A stretch of 64,000 nucleotides of DNA from Marinobacter halodurans (lineage in GTDB: Bacteria > Pseudomonadota > Gammaproteobacteria > Pseudomonadales > Oleiphilaceae). The translations under genes and the position numbers were made by a program. Below the pieces are notes generated by a model. It saw nothing but the letters and a program-made list of their open reading frames with translations. It made no database searches and had not been told where the DNA came from. Numbering within the stretch: position 1 is the first letter of the stretch; the number at the start of each line of letters is the position of its first letter. The stretch covers positions 82,941 to 146,940 of the forward strand of contig NZ_SJDL01000010.1 in assembly GCF_004327985.1 (NCBI RefSeq), in the 5' to 3' direction. Of this stretch, positions 18,794 to 28,771 are shown piece by piece.

Positions 18794-20734
18794 CTAATGC
18801 ACATTACCCTTCAAGGGATTTACATTTGAGGTCCGATCACCAACGAACACACCATTACTGAGCCATACGAGATCAGAAAGATCTCCATTAGGCTGGTATC
18901 CAAGAGGTGCCTCCTTGAGCAATTTGCTCAAGGTCGTTAAATCGAATCGTTCGCTTGCCATCTGGATCAAATCAATCAATTCCCTCACCTCTGCCCATGG
19001 CAAACTGACCTCTCTTGCCATCATAATCCTTGGGTGCTCAGTGCCTTGGGGGTCATCTCCGATCAAGAGTTCTTCATACAGTTTTTCTCCAGGCCGAAGT
19101 CCACTGAAAACAACTTCTATATCCCCATCTGGGTTTTCCTCAGACTTCTCTTCCAGCCCCATCAAATGAATCATCTTCCGCGCCAAATCGACAATTCTAA
19201 CGGGCTCCCCCATATCGAGGACAAAAACCTCCCCCTTACTCCCCATACAGCCAGCCTGCAACACCAACTGGGTAGCCTCGGGTATCGTCATAAAATATCG
19301 AATAATATCTGGATGTGTAACGGTGATTGGCCCACCGTCCCGAATCTGATCCCTAAATAGCGGCACAACTGAGCCGCTTGACCCCAACACGTTACCAAAA
19401 CGCACCATTGTGAAGCGCGTCTTGCTGACCCGTTCAGATAAACCCTGCAGAACCAACTCAGCCAATCGTTTCGAAGCTCCCATGACATTTGTAGGTCGCA
19501 CAGCTTTATCCGTGGAGATCAGAATGAACTTCTCCACCCCCGCCGCTATGGCGGCTTCAGCCATGTGCCAAGTTCCGAACACGTTATTCTGCAATCCTTC
19601 TATAATGTTGTGCTCTACCAGCGGAACGTGTTTATAGGCAGCGGCATGATAAACAGTACGAACGGCAAATGCTTTCATTACGGCTTCGCAGCGTCGACGA
19701 TGGCAGACACTTCCAAGTATAGGATGTAGCTCAACGCCCAACCCTTCAACCTGATTAATTGCTCGAAGTTCTCTTTCTATTGAATAAAGAGAGAATTCGG
19801 ACTGTTCAAACAGAACCAGCACACTGGGTCGGTGCCGGATGATTTGTCGACATAATTCTGAGCCGATTGAACCACCCGCCCCGGTCACCAAAACAGACTT
19901 CCCACAAAGGCTGCTTTCAACAACCGACGCATCAATCTGAACGGGATCTCGTCCAAGTAAGTCCTCAATATCCAGATCGCGGATATCATTGATACGGGCC
20001 CGGCCAGCAACGAGTTCCGACATTGAGGGAACAGTCTGAACTGGCACTGAAAGGACCTCCAACTGCTTAAGTAACCTCTTTCGATCTACACAAGAATCGG
20101 CATCAAGAGCTAGCAGTAGTCGCTGGACGCGATGTTTCTCCACAGCTTTCGAAACATGCTCGATTCCAACAACCGGCAATCCATTTATGGTTGATCGATG
20201 ATTCGCAGGAGTGAATGTCAGAAAAAGTACGGGCCCATACTCGGTACCCTTCTCAAGCGCCGAAGCAAGCTGCAGCCCCGTATCTCCCGCCCCTACGATA
20301 GCGACACGCTCCTTGCGCCGCATGCGCGGACGATTAACAATCATGCGCACGCTCAACCGGGTACCGCTAACGAAAAGGAAGGCAACCGCACCGTAAATAA
20401 TGGGAACAGATCGCGGAACAAAAGCCTGAAACAGATAGCCAAGCACAATCAGCGTTAGGCTTGATGCAACAACGCCATAAACAATCACTAAGAATGCCTT
20501 GTCGCCCAGGTAACGAATGACCGCGCGATATAATCCCAGTTTTATGAAGACACCAATTGTAACCATGACGGTTAGAGACGCTACCGCAAATTGCTCTTGG
20601 GTAGGAAGCCAGTACTGCTGGTCCAGGCGCAGGGCAAAAGCGGCCCATATCGCGAAAAAAAGGACAAACATGTCAGATGCCACGGATATCATCCTCTTTT
20701 GATATCTAGGCAGATTCAGAAACTTATCCAACAT
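18794..20734 (-). CDS. Membrane-bound UDP-N-acetylglucosamine 4,6-dehydratase (WbpM/CapD/PglF family)
   Basis: The 646-residue protein has four N-terminal membrane segments (about 15-125), a first nucleotide-binding region with GAGDTG (148-153), and the catalytic SDR domain starting VTGAGGSIGSELCRQI at 283-298. The signature STDKAVRPTNVMGASK has Met in place of the classic SDR Tyr, as in WbpM. The enzyme converts UDP-GlcNAc to a 4-keto-6-deoxy sugar, the first step to UDP-QuiNAc, FucNAc or bacillosamine. AAGGA precedes the ATG. A 196-base gap separates it from the phosphoglycosyl transferase gene, where nothing was recognised. Confidence 0.93.
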   Translation of the reverse strand: MLDKFLNLPRYQKRMISVASDMFVLFFAIWAAFALRLDQQYWLPTQEQFAVASLTVMVTIGVFIKLGLYRAVIRYLGDKAFLVIVYGVVASSLTLIVLGYLFQAFVPRSVPIIYGAVAFLFVSGTRLSVRMIVNRPRMRRKERVAIVGAGDTGLQLASALEKGTEYGPVLFLTFTPANHRSTINGLPVVGIEHVSKAVEKHRVQRLLLALDADSCVDRKRLLKQLEVLSVPVQTVPSMSELVAGRARINDIRDLDIEDLLGRDPVQIDASVVESSLCGKSVLVTGAGGSIGSELCRQIIRHRPSVLVLFEQSEFSLYSIERELRAINQVEGLGVELHPILGSVCHRRRCEAVMKAFAVRTVYHAAAYKHVPLVEHNIIEGLQNNVFGTWHMAEAAIAAGVEKFILISTDKAVRPTNVMGASKRLAELVLQGLSERVSKTRFTMVRFGNVLGSSGSVVPLFRDQIRDGGPITVTHPDIIRYFMTIPEATQLVLQAGCMGSKGEVFVLDMGEPVRIVDLARKMIHLMGLEEKSEENPDGDIEVVFSGLRPGEKLYEELLIGDDPQGTEHPRIMMAREVSLPWAEVRELIDLIQMASERFDLTTLSKLLKEAPLGYQPNGDLSDLVWLSNGVFVGDRTSNVNPLKGNVH

Positions 20735-20930
20735 AATCTATCCTTATTCAGATTCCGCCAAGGAATTGCCGCAAGCTAAACCTTTCATGTCGCCATATAT
20801 CACTTGTCGATGCCAACGAGGTGCCCTATACCTTACGGAAATTTGAAGCCAGTACCGAAGCCAATTGATAACATGAATGCATTGCCTGCTTCTCGATTCA
20901 TTAACCAATGAGTCGGGGAGGATGCTCTGC

Positions 20931-21491
20931 TTACATGCCAGTCCTTATGCGATCTCCAGAGCCTTTTCCGGCCACCGTCAACAAGATCATCTTGAAGTAC
21001 ATTTTCAAAGACAAGGACTGAAGCATCCGCTGATCGGTTTCAGCGAGCAGCTTTGGAGTAGACATATCAATGCCGTTTACCTGGGCTAAACCTGTAATAC
21101 CCGGCCGTGCATCCAGCACTCCACGCACCTCTCTTTCCATGATCAATTCTTCCTGACTAAATAGGCAAGGCCTGGGACCCACGATACTCATATCGCCCAT
21201 AAACACGTTCCAGAGCTGAGGCAGCTCGTCCAGCTTGGTCTTTCGCAGAAACCTTCCAAACGAAGTAATATCGCTGGAATTTGCCAAATGGGTGGCAACC
21301 GATTTAGCCGTCACATTCATGGTGCGGAATTTAACCAATCGAAACGGTTTTTTCCTCAATCCGACTCGCTCCTGTACAAACAGCGGCGATCCGGTGTCGA
21401 ACAAACCCACGATGAGCAAGAGAAAGAATACCGGTGCTCCCAAAAGCAACCCGATGCCCGCCAGCGTCAAATCAATCGAGCGAATCAGCAT
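20931..21491 (-). CDS. Initiating phosphoglycosyl transferase (PglC/WcaJ-like sugar transferase)
   Basis: The 186-residue monotopic enzyme transfers a sugar phosphate from a UDP-sugar to undecaprenyl phosphate to start the repeat unit. Seen are the re-entrant hydrophobic helix (residues 7-30), the active-site region PFRLVKFRTMN, KTKLDELPQLWNVFMGDMSIVGPRP (in two parts of the family motif), and RPGITGLAQVNG. The small size without an N-terminal membrane domain is the PglC subtype. Its start overlaps the end of the SDR gene by 20 bases, so the two are translationally coupled. Confidence 0.94.
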   Translation of the reverse strand: MLIRSIDLTLAGIGLLLGAPVFFLLLIVGLFDTGSPLFVQERVGLRKKPFRLVKFRTMNVTAKSVATHLANSSDITSFGRFLRKTKLDELPQLWNVFMGDMSIVGPRPCLFSQEELIMEREVRGVLDARPGITGLAQVNGIDMSTPKLLAETDQRMLQSLSLKMYFKMILLTVAGKGSGDRIRTGM

Positions 21492-22431
21492 AACGCTTCC
21501 CTATTTCCTCGAGCTGCTCTATCGATCCGGATTTCGGGACCCAACCCAGCTTCTTTCGTGCCTTGCTTCCATCAATTTCCAAATCACAAAATAACTGAAT
21601 ATACATACCTCGCTTTCCCACAAACTTAAGCAGAGAACTCATGAGCCATTGGGGGACGGGAAAAAGTCCGGCAGAACGGCGCATACCGGCTCTCAAAGCC
21701 CTCACCATGTCGCTGGTTGAAACCGGACTCTCTTCAGCGACAACAAAGGTCTCGTTGCCAGCGGCCGGATGATCTATGCAAACCGCCATGAACGCTGCCA
21801 ATTGGCTGAGCGATATTATATTCCTTCTGTTTGAGCAGCGCCCCAACGGCAACGGTATCCCCATACGCGCGAGCTTAAGCAATTTACCAAAATTGCCGGG
21901 CGCCTGATCACCATAAACAAGCGGTGGTCGCACAATCGTCAACTCGCTCTCGCCTTCTTCCTCAAAAAGCCGAATTAAGGCTAATTCGGCCTCCATCTTC
22001 GAAACGGCGTAAGGCGACTCCGGATTAAACGGTGCTTGCTCTGAGATCGGCCTCCCATCTGTTATTGCCCCATGCACTCCGATTGAGCTGACAAAAACAA
22101 AGCGACGAACGCCGGAATCCAGTGCGGCCTTAGCCAAGCGGAGTGTCACGTCCACGTTGACTTGCCGGAAATGGTCCAGCTCTTGATGATCTTCGCCACC
22201 CTTTCCGTGTGCCTGGCCAGCCAAGTGCACGATACAGTCGACGTCCCGCAGCAGCGAGTCGCCCAAGAAATCCTTCTCCAGATTGCAGCGGTGTAAAATC
22301 GCTCCAGGAGGTAAATCGGCTCTATCTGAACGGGTCACGCCAATCACTTCATAACCCGTCGATACCAGATGTTTGCACAGCTCACGACCTACGAATCCGG
22401 AAGCACCGGTAACCAGCAACTTCTTCGCCAT
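21472..22431 (-). CDS. NAD-dependent epimerase/reductase of the SDR family (WbpV-like)
   Basis: The 319-residue protein has the Rossmann start LLVTGASGFVGRELCKHL and the SDR catalytic segment VSSIGVHG and YAVSKMEAE (Tyr-x3-Lys). Members of this group next to a phosphoglycosyl transferase and a WbpM-like dehydratase usually act as the 4-keto reductase or 4-epimerase that finishes the first sugar (QuiNAc or FucNAc type). That assignment is inference from neighbours. It overlaps the transferase gene by 20 bases. Confidence 0.85.
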   Translation of the reverse strand: MAKKLLVTGASGFVGRELCKHLVSTGYEVIGVTRSDRADLPPGAILHRCNLEKDFLGDSLLRDVDCIVHLAGQAHGKGGEDHQELDHFRQVNVDVTLRLAKAALDSGVRRFVFVSSIGVHGAITDGRPISEQAPFNPESPYAVSKMEAELALIRLFEEEGESELTIVRPPLVYGDQAPGNFGKLLKLARMGIPLPLGRCSNRRNIISLSQLAAFMAVCIDHPAAGNETFVVAEESPVSTSDMVRALRAGMRRSAGLFPVPQWLMSSLLKFVGKRGMYIQLFCDLEIDGSKARKKLGWVPKSGSIEQLEEIGKRYADSLD

Positions 22432-22439
22432 GCTAACGA

Positions 22440-23387
22440 TCAGTCCAAATCATTGAGGGTAAGCAGTTCGTCAAAATAAGAGATGGTTTTGCGCAGCCCT
22501 TCTTCCAGCCTGATAGTCGGCTCCCAGCCCAGTTCTTGGCGAGCCATTTGAATATCCGGTTGCCGCTGCTTGGGATCATCCTGCGGAAGCGGCTTAAAGA
22601 CCAAGTTGGAGGACGACCCCGTCAATTCAATAACCTGCTCAGCCAACTCTTTGATAGTAAACTCACGCGGATTACCCATATTTACGGGTCCTGTGAGCTC
22701 TTCCGGAGAATTCATCAGCCTGACAAAGCCCTCTATCAAATCGTCAACATAACAAAAACTACGGGTTTGCTGCCCCTCTCCGTATATCGTGATATCTTCG
22801 CCTTTCAGTGCCTGGACCACAAAATTACTGACCACCCGGCCATCATTAGGGTGCATCCTCGGACCATAAGTATTGAAGATACGCGCCACCTTGATCGGCA
22901 AATTGTGCTGTCGGTAATAATCGAAAAACAGTGTTTCAGCACACCGTTTTCCCTCATCGTAACAAGAGCGGATGCCAATGGGGTTTACCTTCCCCCAATA
23001 ACTTTCCGGCTGGGGATGCACTTCCGGATCACCGTAAACCTCGCTCGTTGACGCCTGAAAAATACGTGCCCGGAGTCGTTTTGCAAGGCCCAGCATGTTG
23101 ATTGCACCATGCACGCTGGTTTTTGTAGTTTGCACAGGGTCATGCTGGTAGTGAACAGGCGAAGCAGGACATGCAAGATTGTAAATCTGATCCACTTCCA
23201 CGTAGAGGGGAAACGTAACGTCGTGCCTCATTACCTCAAAATAGGGATTATTCATGAGATGGGCAATATTACGCTTTCGACCGGTGAAAAAGTTATCGAC
23301 ACAAAGCACATCATGCCCGTCCTGGAGAAGGCGTTCGCATAAATGGGATCCTAGAAATCCACCGCCGCCTGTAACCAACACTCTCAT
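22440..23387 (-). CDS. uxs: UDP-glucuronate decarboxylase (UDP-xylose synthase)
   Basis: The 315-residue SDR protein matches UDP-xylose synthases closely: [17 protein letters not shown] at the N-terminus, [34 protein letters not shown], the catalytic YDEGKR and the tail motif [20 protein letters not shown]. It decarboxylates UDP-glucuronate to UDP-xylose. The ATG at 23385-23387 has AAGGA eight bases upstream; 13 in-frame codons before it lie in the neighbouring gene and are not used. No UDP-glucose dehydrogenase clearly of the Ugd type is in the window, so UDP-GlcA must come from elsewhere. Confidence 0.94.
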   Translation of the reverse strand: MRVLVTGGGGFLGSHLCERLLQDGHDVLCVDNFFTGRKRNIAHLMNNPYFEVMRHDVTFPLYVEVDQIYNLACPASPVHYQHDPVQTTKTSVHGAINMLGLAKRLRARIFQASTSEVYGDPEVHPQPESYWGKVNPIGIRSCYDEGKRCAETLFFDYYRQHNLPIKVARIFNTYGPRMHPNDGRVVSNFVVQALKGEDITIYGEGQQTRSFCYVDDLIEGFVRLMNSPEELTGPVNMGNPREFTIKELAEQVIELTGSSSNLVFKPLPQDDPKQRQPDIQMARQELGWEPTIRLEEGLRKTISYFDELLTLNDLD

Positions 23388-23388
23388 A

Positions 23389-24174
23389 TCACATTCCTTT
23401 CCGTAAATACCTGAAATAAAGACCACCCAAAATATGGGACGCCGTAAATAGAATAGAGATTAAAAGCCCTCGGCCTGGGTAATTCTTGTGGACCATGAAG
23501 ACCTTCTTCATCATCTTGAGTTTGGATCCAGAAATCTGGCCTTCACTTTTTCTGTAATATAAAAGCGGTTCCCGGACCTTTCTGCATGTAACACCGGCGT
23601 TAAGAATTCTCAACCAGCAGTGAAAATCCTCAACCGCTTTATAGTTCGGAGATTCTTCAAATGGGAACTTGCTGACCAGTGACTTCGATACAACAACACT
23701 TGAGGTCGGAATCTTGGCTCTGAAAGACTGGGCCATGAAACCGATATGATCGACGGATACCTGCCCTATTTCCGGGAATTCAATTGTCGAATCATCCTCA
23801 AAATCTATCATGGATGAACAGGCAAAAAACTCATCCGGTGACTCGACAAGATCAACTTGCTTTTCCAGTTTCTGGGGATGCCAGATGTCATCGGAATCCA
23901 AAAACGCAACAAGATCATACCGGGCCTCACTCACACCTACGTTTCTTGGACCAGCAGGGCCGCCGAAATTTTTTTCCAGTCGAATAAGACGTATCCGGTG
24001 ATCATCTTCAGCGATGCGAGTGACTAGATCGCAAGTGTTATCCGTAGAGCAATCGTCAACAACAATCAGCTCCCAGTTATTATACGTCTGATGCTGAAGC
24101 GACGAAATCGTGTTCTCTATATATTGAGCTGCATTGTATGCCGGCATGACGACACTGACACTGACTTCTTCCAC
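23389..24174 (-). CDS. Family 2 glycosyltransferase
   Basis: The 261-residue GT-A enzyme begins [20 protein letters not shown], with [13 protein letters not shown] and the DXD-like [11 protein letters not shown] region near residue 95. A C-terminal hydrophobic stretch may hold it at the membrane. It ends two bases before the UDP-xylose synthase start, so the genes are coupled. It probably adds one sugar of the repeat unit; donor and acceptor are unknown. Confidence 0.92.
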   Translation of the reverse strand: MEEVSVSVVMPAYNAAQYIENTISSLQHQTYNNWELIVVDDCSTDNTCDLVTRIAEDDHRIRLIRLEKNFGGPAGPRNVGVSEARYDLVAFLDSDDIWHPQKLEKQVDLVESPDEFFACSSMIDFEDDSTIEFPEIGQVSVDHIGFMAQSFRAKIPTSSVVVSKSLVSKFPFEESPNYKAVEDFHCWLRILNAGVTCRKVREPLLYYRKSEGQISGSKLKMMKKVFMVHKNYPGRGLLISILFTASHILGGLYFRYLRKGM

Positions 24175-24192
24175 TATTCACTCCTCGTGCCG

Positions 24193-25794
24193 TCACACAC
24201 CTTTCGGTGTCAGGCGTCGAATTCCATCAATTAGTCGGAACACACCTCGACGGGTTATTTTTAACTCTTCTGAAGCTTCTGTTTCCCACTGCCAGCTCGC
24301 ATATTCTTCCAGTTTTGCCACGTCATTACCTAAGAACGCTTCAATAACCGAGTCCTCATATTGAGTTCCATCGGCAAAGTCAGAATCTCCCTCGAACTCA
24401 CCATCATCATTCAACAGACGCTCCAGTAATGACGGGTCAGCTCCGTTGTAAAACGCGCACTCTGTGACCGTTCTGGATCGTACAAAATCTATGAATAGGG
24501 GTTCACGCGCCGCTTTCGAGTAATAATAACGCAGGGTATTTTGCACGATCTCACGGGGGTCTTTAGAGACAATGTCTGCGAAATCCAAGTGCTCAATGTC
24601 ACTAAATGATAGTACATCAATGGCCGCACCGGAGTGGGTGTAGGGCGCAGGACCAAAGCAGACGACCGGTTTCCCAAGCATACCGGCCTCAAGAACCGTG
24701 TTACTGCCGTTCAGAACAATCACGTCGGCCAGCCGAATCAGGTCCTTGGTGTTCACCTTGCTGTCGCTCGGGATGAACGAAACCCCACGGGATTCGCACC
24801 AGGAGCGATAGTGCTGTTCACACTTCTCGGCAGTCACGACACCAAAGGGTACAGCCCAGGACGGATGGAAGCGTATCAGCAGGTCTTGATAACGGAATAC
24901 GCCGTGTCTGACTGCATGATCCAAAGCGTCCGTATTGTCTCTCCAAGGCGTTTCCCAGTCCGGATGTCCTAACAGTTCATTTTTACTGCTCGGACATACG
25001 AGGACTTTCCGCTCGGCGCCGCTTATTGGCCATTCTGTTGCGAAAACAGGGTGCTCATTGTACCTTTTCCATTCAAGGGGATTGCCACCAATAAGCCGCT
25101 GTGCCCCCAAAGCAGCGGCCACGCTGACCTGTCTCAATGTAAGAGGCTTATCTTTATATTTCCGGTTGATACGATGAATATTCTCGAGAGACGAGCAATT
25201 GGCATTCCTGTTCAGTATGATTCCATGCCCGAACAACGGCCGCTCGTGGGTAATGCACGTAACGCCCATATCGCGGCATGCTTCCAATGTGGCACGGGTG
25301 TAATCCATGCGGCCATTGAACAAAATGACCGCATCCAAAGACTGCGCCTCTATCCAGGATCTGACAGCATGGTAGAATCTGAACGCGTCATCTGACAGCT
25401 TATTGACTACCGTTTGCACCTCATCAGAAGATCGCTGTTCAAATGATTCTATTCTAGTAAGCGTGAAGGCGCTGGACTTTACAATTTCATCGGCTGTGCC
25501 ACTCAGGGAAGAGTTCCAATATTTTCTTACAGACTCACTGCCATCAAAACCGAATGAGTGAAGCCCTCCCAATGAGCACTTAACACACTCCGAGCGGCCG
25601 CTACCCTTATATTCTCGAACATAACAATGGGTTGGAGCTCCCAAGCAATCTAACGAAATTGACCTGTGGCTATTTTTTCCCGCCAAGTATGAGAGAAATT
25701 TCGCGTGATGCCCATGAGGTCGATATGCATAGATGTTACAAAAGCCAATATTCAAATTAAAATTCCTACTAATAAATTTATCCGTATGAGGCAT
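24193..25794 (-). CDS. Putative glycosyltransferase or surface-carbohydrate protein of unknown family
   Basis: The 533-residue protein is not recognised with certainty. The N-terminal part has a CNIYAYRPHGHH segment and a Cys-rich piece (SECVKCSLGG). The C-terminal part has ADVIVLNGSNTVLEAGMLGK followed by PVVCFGPAPY, which resembles the nucleotide-binding end of capsule-synthesis (KpsC/KpsS-like) and GT-B enzymes. No signal peptide or membrane helix is seen. The ATG at 25792-25794 is chosen with GAGAAGAG upstream, so it overlaps the end of wzy by 17 bases; an in-frame TTG nine codons earlier is possible. Likely a transferase in repeat-unit assembly. Confidence 0.65.
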   Translation of the reverse strand: MPHTDKFISRNFNLNIGFCNIYAYRPHGHHAKFLSYLAGKNSHRSISLDCLGAPTHCYVREYKGSGRSECVKCSLGGLHSFGFDGSESVRKYWNSSLSGTADEIVKSSAFTLTRIESFEQRSSDEVQTVVNKLSDDAFRFYHAVRSWIEAQSLDAVILFNGRMDYTRATLEACRDMGVTCITHERPLFGHGIILNRNANCSSLENIHRINRKYKDKPLTLRQVSVAAALGAQRLIGGNPLEWKRYNEHPVFATEWPISGAERKVLVCPSSKNELLGHPDWETPWRDNTDALDHAVRHGVFRYQDLLIRFHPSWAVPFGVVTAEKCEQHYRSWCESRGVSFIPSDSKVNTKDLIRLADVIVLNGSNTVLEAGMLGKPVVCFGPAPYTHSGAAIDVLSFSDIEHLDFADIVSKDPREIVQNTLRYYYSKAAREPLFIDFVRSRTVTECAFYNGADPSLLERLLNDDGEFEGDSDFADGTQYEDSVIEAFLGNDVAKLEEYASWQWETEASEELKITRRGVFRLIDGIRRLTPKGV

Positions 25795-26953
25795 CACCCT
25801 GTTCTCTTCTCGGCGAACCAAATACCAACAACAAGAACATCAATGGCATTGGATAATAATCAATAATTCGATTTGAAAAAAACATAAAACATAAAACAAA
25901 ACTACTTACCCAATAAAACTTTCTTGCGCTGCCATCTCTACTACTGAAAGCCAAGTGAACAAAGACACCGCCCAAAAAAAAGGCTGTAAGCAATACACCA
26001 AAGCTACCAAAGTAAGTCAAAATCTGACTATCCACACCGTAGTAGTAATAGTCTGGATAACCGAAAAATACAGTATACAAAAAATGCTCAGAAAGGTTCT
26101 CGAAAAACTTACGATGAAGCTCAAACCTTAGAAAAATTGACTGAGAACCACTTAGATCTCCCTCAGAAATAAGACTATAAAGAGAAAAAATTTTGTACTT
26201 TAAATGACTAGGAAGAAACCACCACCCAAAAGTACTTACGCCCACCCCACCAAAAATTGTTATAGAAAACCACGCGATTTTGCTTAGACACCAAAAAAAA
26301 TAACAAAAAATCAATAGCATAGCAACCATACTAAATAAAGACTTGGTTTCGACTATGGCAAACATAATTATCGGCAAACATATAATCGTGGACCATGAAC
26401 GTTTTCTGAAAAAAAGAAGATAAGACAACACGATATTACATAACATACCGAAGCTTGACGGGTTTCCTAAACCACCAACATAGGCACCGTTATCCCACAG
26501 AGAAAGTCCGCGGTAATTTATATAAAAATCAATTATTGTTTGAAAAATTACGACCCAGAAAGTTGCCTCAAAGAACAACATCCTGCGACTGCTATTCTTA
26601 ACTTCCAGAAAGGCGAAGGGTAAAAAACAAAGAATTGAATTCAAATATAGATCGCTACCTACCTCAAAATATGCTCTCTTAATCAAGAAAAAAGCCGCAC
26701 TGAAAACAAAAAAGGTCAAAATAAGCAGCTCTTTTAATCGAAGCTGCGTTTTTAGCCGAAATTCAAATACCGACATAACAAAAAAACAGACCCCCGCAAC
26801 TTTCACAAAAGAAAGGTATCCAGGAGCCAAAGAAACGCCCTGCTCAAACCCGTAAAAATATAAATAGTAATAGTTAGAAAATAAAAAAGCAGCTGCAAAG
26901 AAAACAAAAGCCTTAGTGGCCAAGCAGGGTCTTCTCCTGTATAAACCTTGCAT
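25778..26953 (-). CDS. wzy: Wzy-like O-antigen/polysaccharide polymerase
   Basis: The 391-residue protein is almost wholly hydrophobic with about ten to twelve membrane segments and one larger periplasmic loop (about residues 265-310), the usual Wzy topology. It is strikingly AT-rich compared with core genes. Sequence conservation among Wzy proteins is low, so the call rests on topology and on being the only such protein in a cluster that also has wzx and wzz. It would polymerise repeat units on the periplasmic face. Confidence 0.75.
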   Translation of the reverse strand: MQGLYRRRPCLATKAFVFFAAAFLFSNYYYLYFYGFEQGVSLAPGYLSFVKVAGVCFFVMSVFEFRLKTQLRLKELLILTFFVFSAAFFLIKRAYFEVGSDLYLNSILCFLPFAFLEVKNSSRRMLFFEATFWVVIFQTIIDFYINYRGLSLWDNGAYVGGLGNPSSFGMLCNIVLSYLLFFRKRSWSTIICLPIIMFAIVETKSLFSMVAMLLIFCYFFWCLSKIAWFSITIFGGVGVSTFGWWFLPSHLKYKIFSLYSLISEGDLSGSQSIFLRFELHRKFFENLSEHFLYTVFFGYPDYYYYGVDSQILTYFGSFGVLLTAFFLGGVFVHLAFSSRDGSARKFYWVSSFVLCFMFFSNRIIDYYPMPLMFLLLVFGSPRREQGDASYG

Positions 26954-26972
26954 TAGTAATATTTTTCACTCG

Positions 26973-27683
26973 CTAGTTAAATTTCGTCGACTTCAATTTA
27001 TTTTTGATTACGGTTTCTGCTAGACAAAAATCCAACATTGTATCAACATCTATTGAGCTAACAGGGTCCATAACGTACGCTCGCGACTTAACAGATCTGC
27101 TATATAAGGTTTCCAATCGCTTAGCAGTTTCAGTTTTACAGAAGTAAATCGCTCCGTTAATTCTGTAATATACTTCTTGATCTTGAGAACGCCGATAATT
27201 CTCAGGACGAACAAATCCCTCCAAGCTGCCGTCAGGCGGCAACATATTGCACAGTTGAATGGGGTGTTCCATTTCACAAACTGAAACTACGGCGTCCAAA
27301 TCGTTGGCTATCAGCATCTTTTCGGTATGAAGAATGTCGTCGGCACTTCTCAACGGAGAGGTAGGCTGTAGCAAACACACGTAATTAACAGTGCACCCTG
27401 TCCTCTGCTCGAATGTCTCAATGAAATGCGCGAGCACACTTGCCGTTGTCGCGGTATCAGAGGAGAGCTCAGGTGGCCTGAGAAAAGGGACTTCGGCCCC
27501 GCACTCTCTCGCAACATCTGCAATGTTCTCGCAGTCAGTACTGACACATATTCTATCGAAGACCCTGCTGTTGATAGCTGCATCAATAGTCCACTGAATC
27601 AATGGCTTGCCACATAAAAATTTAATGTTCTTTCCAGGTAGGCGTTTACTCCCCCCCCTCGCTGGAATAATTGCCAATTTCAT
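26973..27683 (-). CDS. legF: CMP-nonulosonate (CMP-legionaminate-type) cytidylyltransferase
   Basis: The 236-residue enzyme belongs to the acylneuraminate cytidylyltransferase family: LAIIPARGGSKRLPGKNIK at the N-terminus, CVSTDCENIADVA, and LLQPTSPLRSADDI. It activates a nonulosonic acid with CTP. It overlaps ptmE by 4 bases (ATGA type) and ends the leg gene set. Legionaminate rather than sialate is inferred from the neighbouring legB, legC and ptmE. Confidence 0.92.
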   Translation of the reverse strand: MKLAIIPARGGSKRLPGKNIKFLCGKPLIQWTIDAAINSRVFDRICVSTDCENIADVARECGAEVPFLRPPELSSDTATTASVLAHFIETFEQRTGCTVNYVCLLQPTSPLRSADDILHTEKMLIANDLDAVVSVCEMEHPIQLCNMLPPDGSLEGFVRPENYRRSQDQEVYYRINGAIYFCKTETAKRLETLYSRSVKSRAYVMDPVSSIDVDTMLDFCLAETVIKNKLKSTKFN

Positions 27684-28726
27684 AGAAGGTCCACTTCTTT
27701 CTGTGCTTTCTTGAAATCATCCATCTTGCCAATATCCAGCCAGTATTCGTGTACCGGGAACATGGAGACCTTTTTGTCCTGATCGATTTGCTTCTCCAGC
27801 AGGCTCGGCATGTCGATTCGCTCACCTGCCACTACTTCACTGACCAGTTCCGGTGAAACCACGTAAATACCAGCGTTGATAAAGCACTTCTGCACCGGCT
27901 TTTCTTCCATGCTATGGATGTAGGTGCCATCGGTCTGCACAACGCCATAGGGCACCCTGTGTTCATACTCGCGCACACACATCGTCGCCACACTATTATG
28001 TTCAAGGTGGAAATCGAGCAGCCCACGGTAGTTTACGGTGGTCAAGAGGTCGCCATTCATCATGATCAAAGGGCTGTCAATCTGATCTTTTGGCAACAAC
28101 CCCAGGGCCCCGCCCGTACCGAGGGGCTCTTCCTCATGAACATACTCGATATTCACACCCCACTGGGAACCATCGCCAAAGTGCTCTCGAATCATTTCCG
28201 GCAAATAGTGTGTCGAGATAAAGAAGCGATAAAATCCTGCCTTCGCAAGGCTCTCAAGTATCAACTCGAGAATGGGTTTATCACCCACCTTCAACAATGG
28301 TTTTGGGCATTCGTTGGTCAGTGGTTGCAACCTTGTACCAAAACCGCCGGCCATGAGAAAAACCGGATTTTCAACGGTTCGGCGCTCCATCAGTCCATGC
28401 AATGTTTCCAGCCCCACAACACAACCTTCAGTATCCAGCAACGGGATTTGCAGCAGTTCAAGGTCTTCCATAACGGACAGAATTTTATCCTTGGACCAGC
28501 CAATATCGGCGACGTGGGGATTGGCGCACATCACTTCTTTTACCGGGGCGTCCAGCCGTACATGCTTCAACAGAGCTCGACGAATATCACCGTCAGTGAG
28601 GGTGCCCATCAATCGCTGGTTTTCGGCCACGATCAAAGCAATCCTCAGCCCGCCTTTATCAAGAACGGAAATGGCGTCTTCCAGCGGTAGCTCTGGCTGA
28701 ATGAGAATGTTCTGCCACTTTTTCAT
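27680..28726 (-). CDS. ptmE: CBS-domain sugar-1-phosphate nucleotidyltransferase (PtmE-like, GDP-GlcN forming)
   Basis: The 348-residue protein has two N-terminal CBS motifs (about residues 1-120, with NQRLMGTLTDGDIRRALL), then a nucleotidyltransferase domain starting VFLMAGGFGTRLQPLTNECP. This fusion is typical of PtmE, which in Campylobacter jejuni makes GDP-glucosamine as the entry to the GDP-linked legionaminate route. Its position inside the leg operon supports this. The nucleotide specificity cannot be read directly from the sequence. Confidence 0.85.
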   Translation of the reverse strand: MKKWQNILIQPELPLEDAISVLDKGGLRIALIVAENQRLMGTLTDGDIRRALLKHVRLDAPVKEVMCANPHVADIGWSKDKILSVMEDLELLQIPLLDTEGCVVGLETLHGLMERRTVENPVFLMAGGFGTRLQPLTNECPKPLLKVGDKPILELILESLAKAGFYRFFISTHYLPEMIREHFGDGSQWGVNIEYVHEEEPLGTGGALGLLPKDQIDSPLIMMNGDLLTTVNYRGLLDFHLEHNSVATMCVREYEHRVPYGVVQTDGTYIHSMEEKPVQKCFINAGIYVVSPELVSEVVAGERIDMPSLLEKQIDQDKKVSMFPVHEYWLDIGKMDDFKKAQKEVDLL

Positions 28727-28771
28727 GTATTAAGTATTCCGTTTGAGAGATGGGGTTCGCTATCCGGATGC

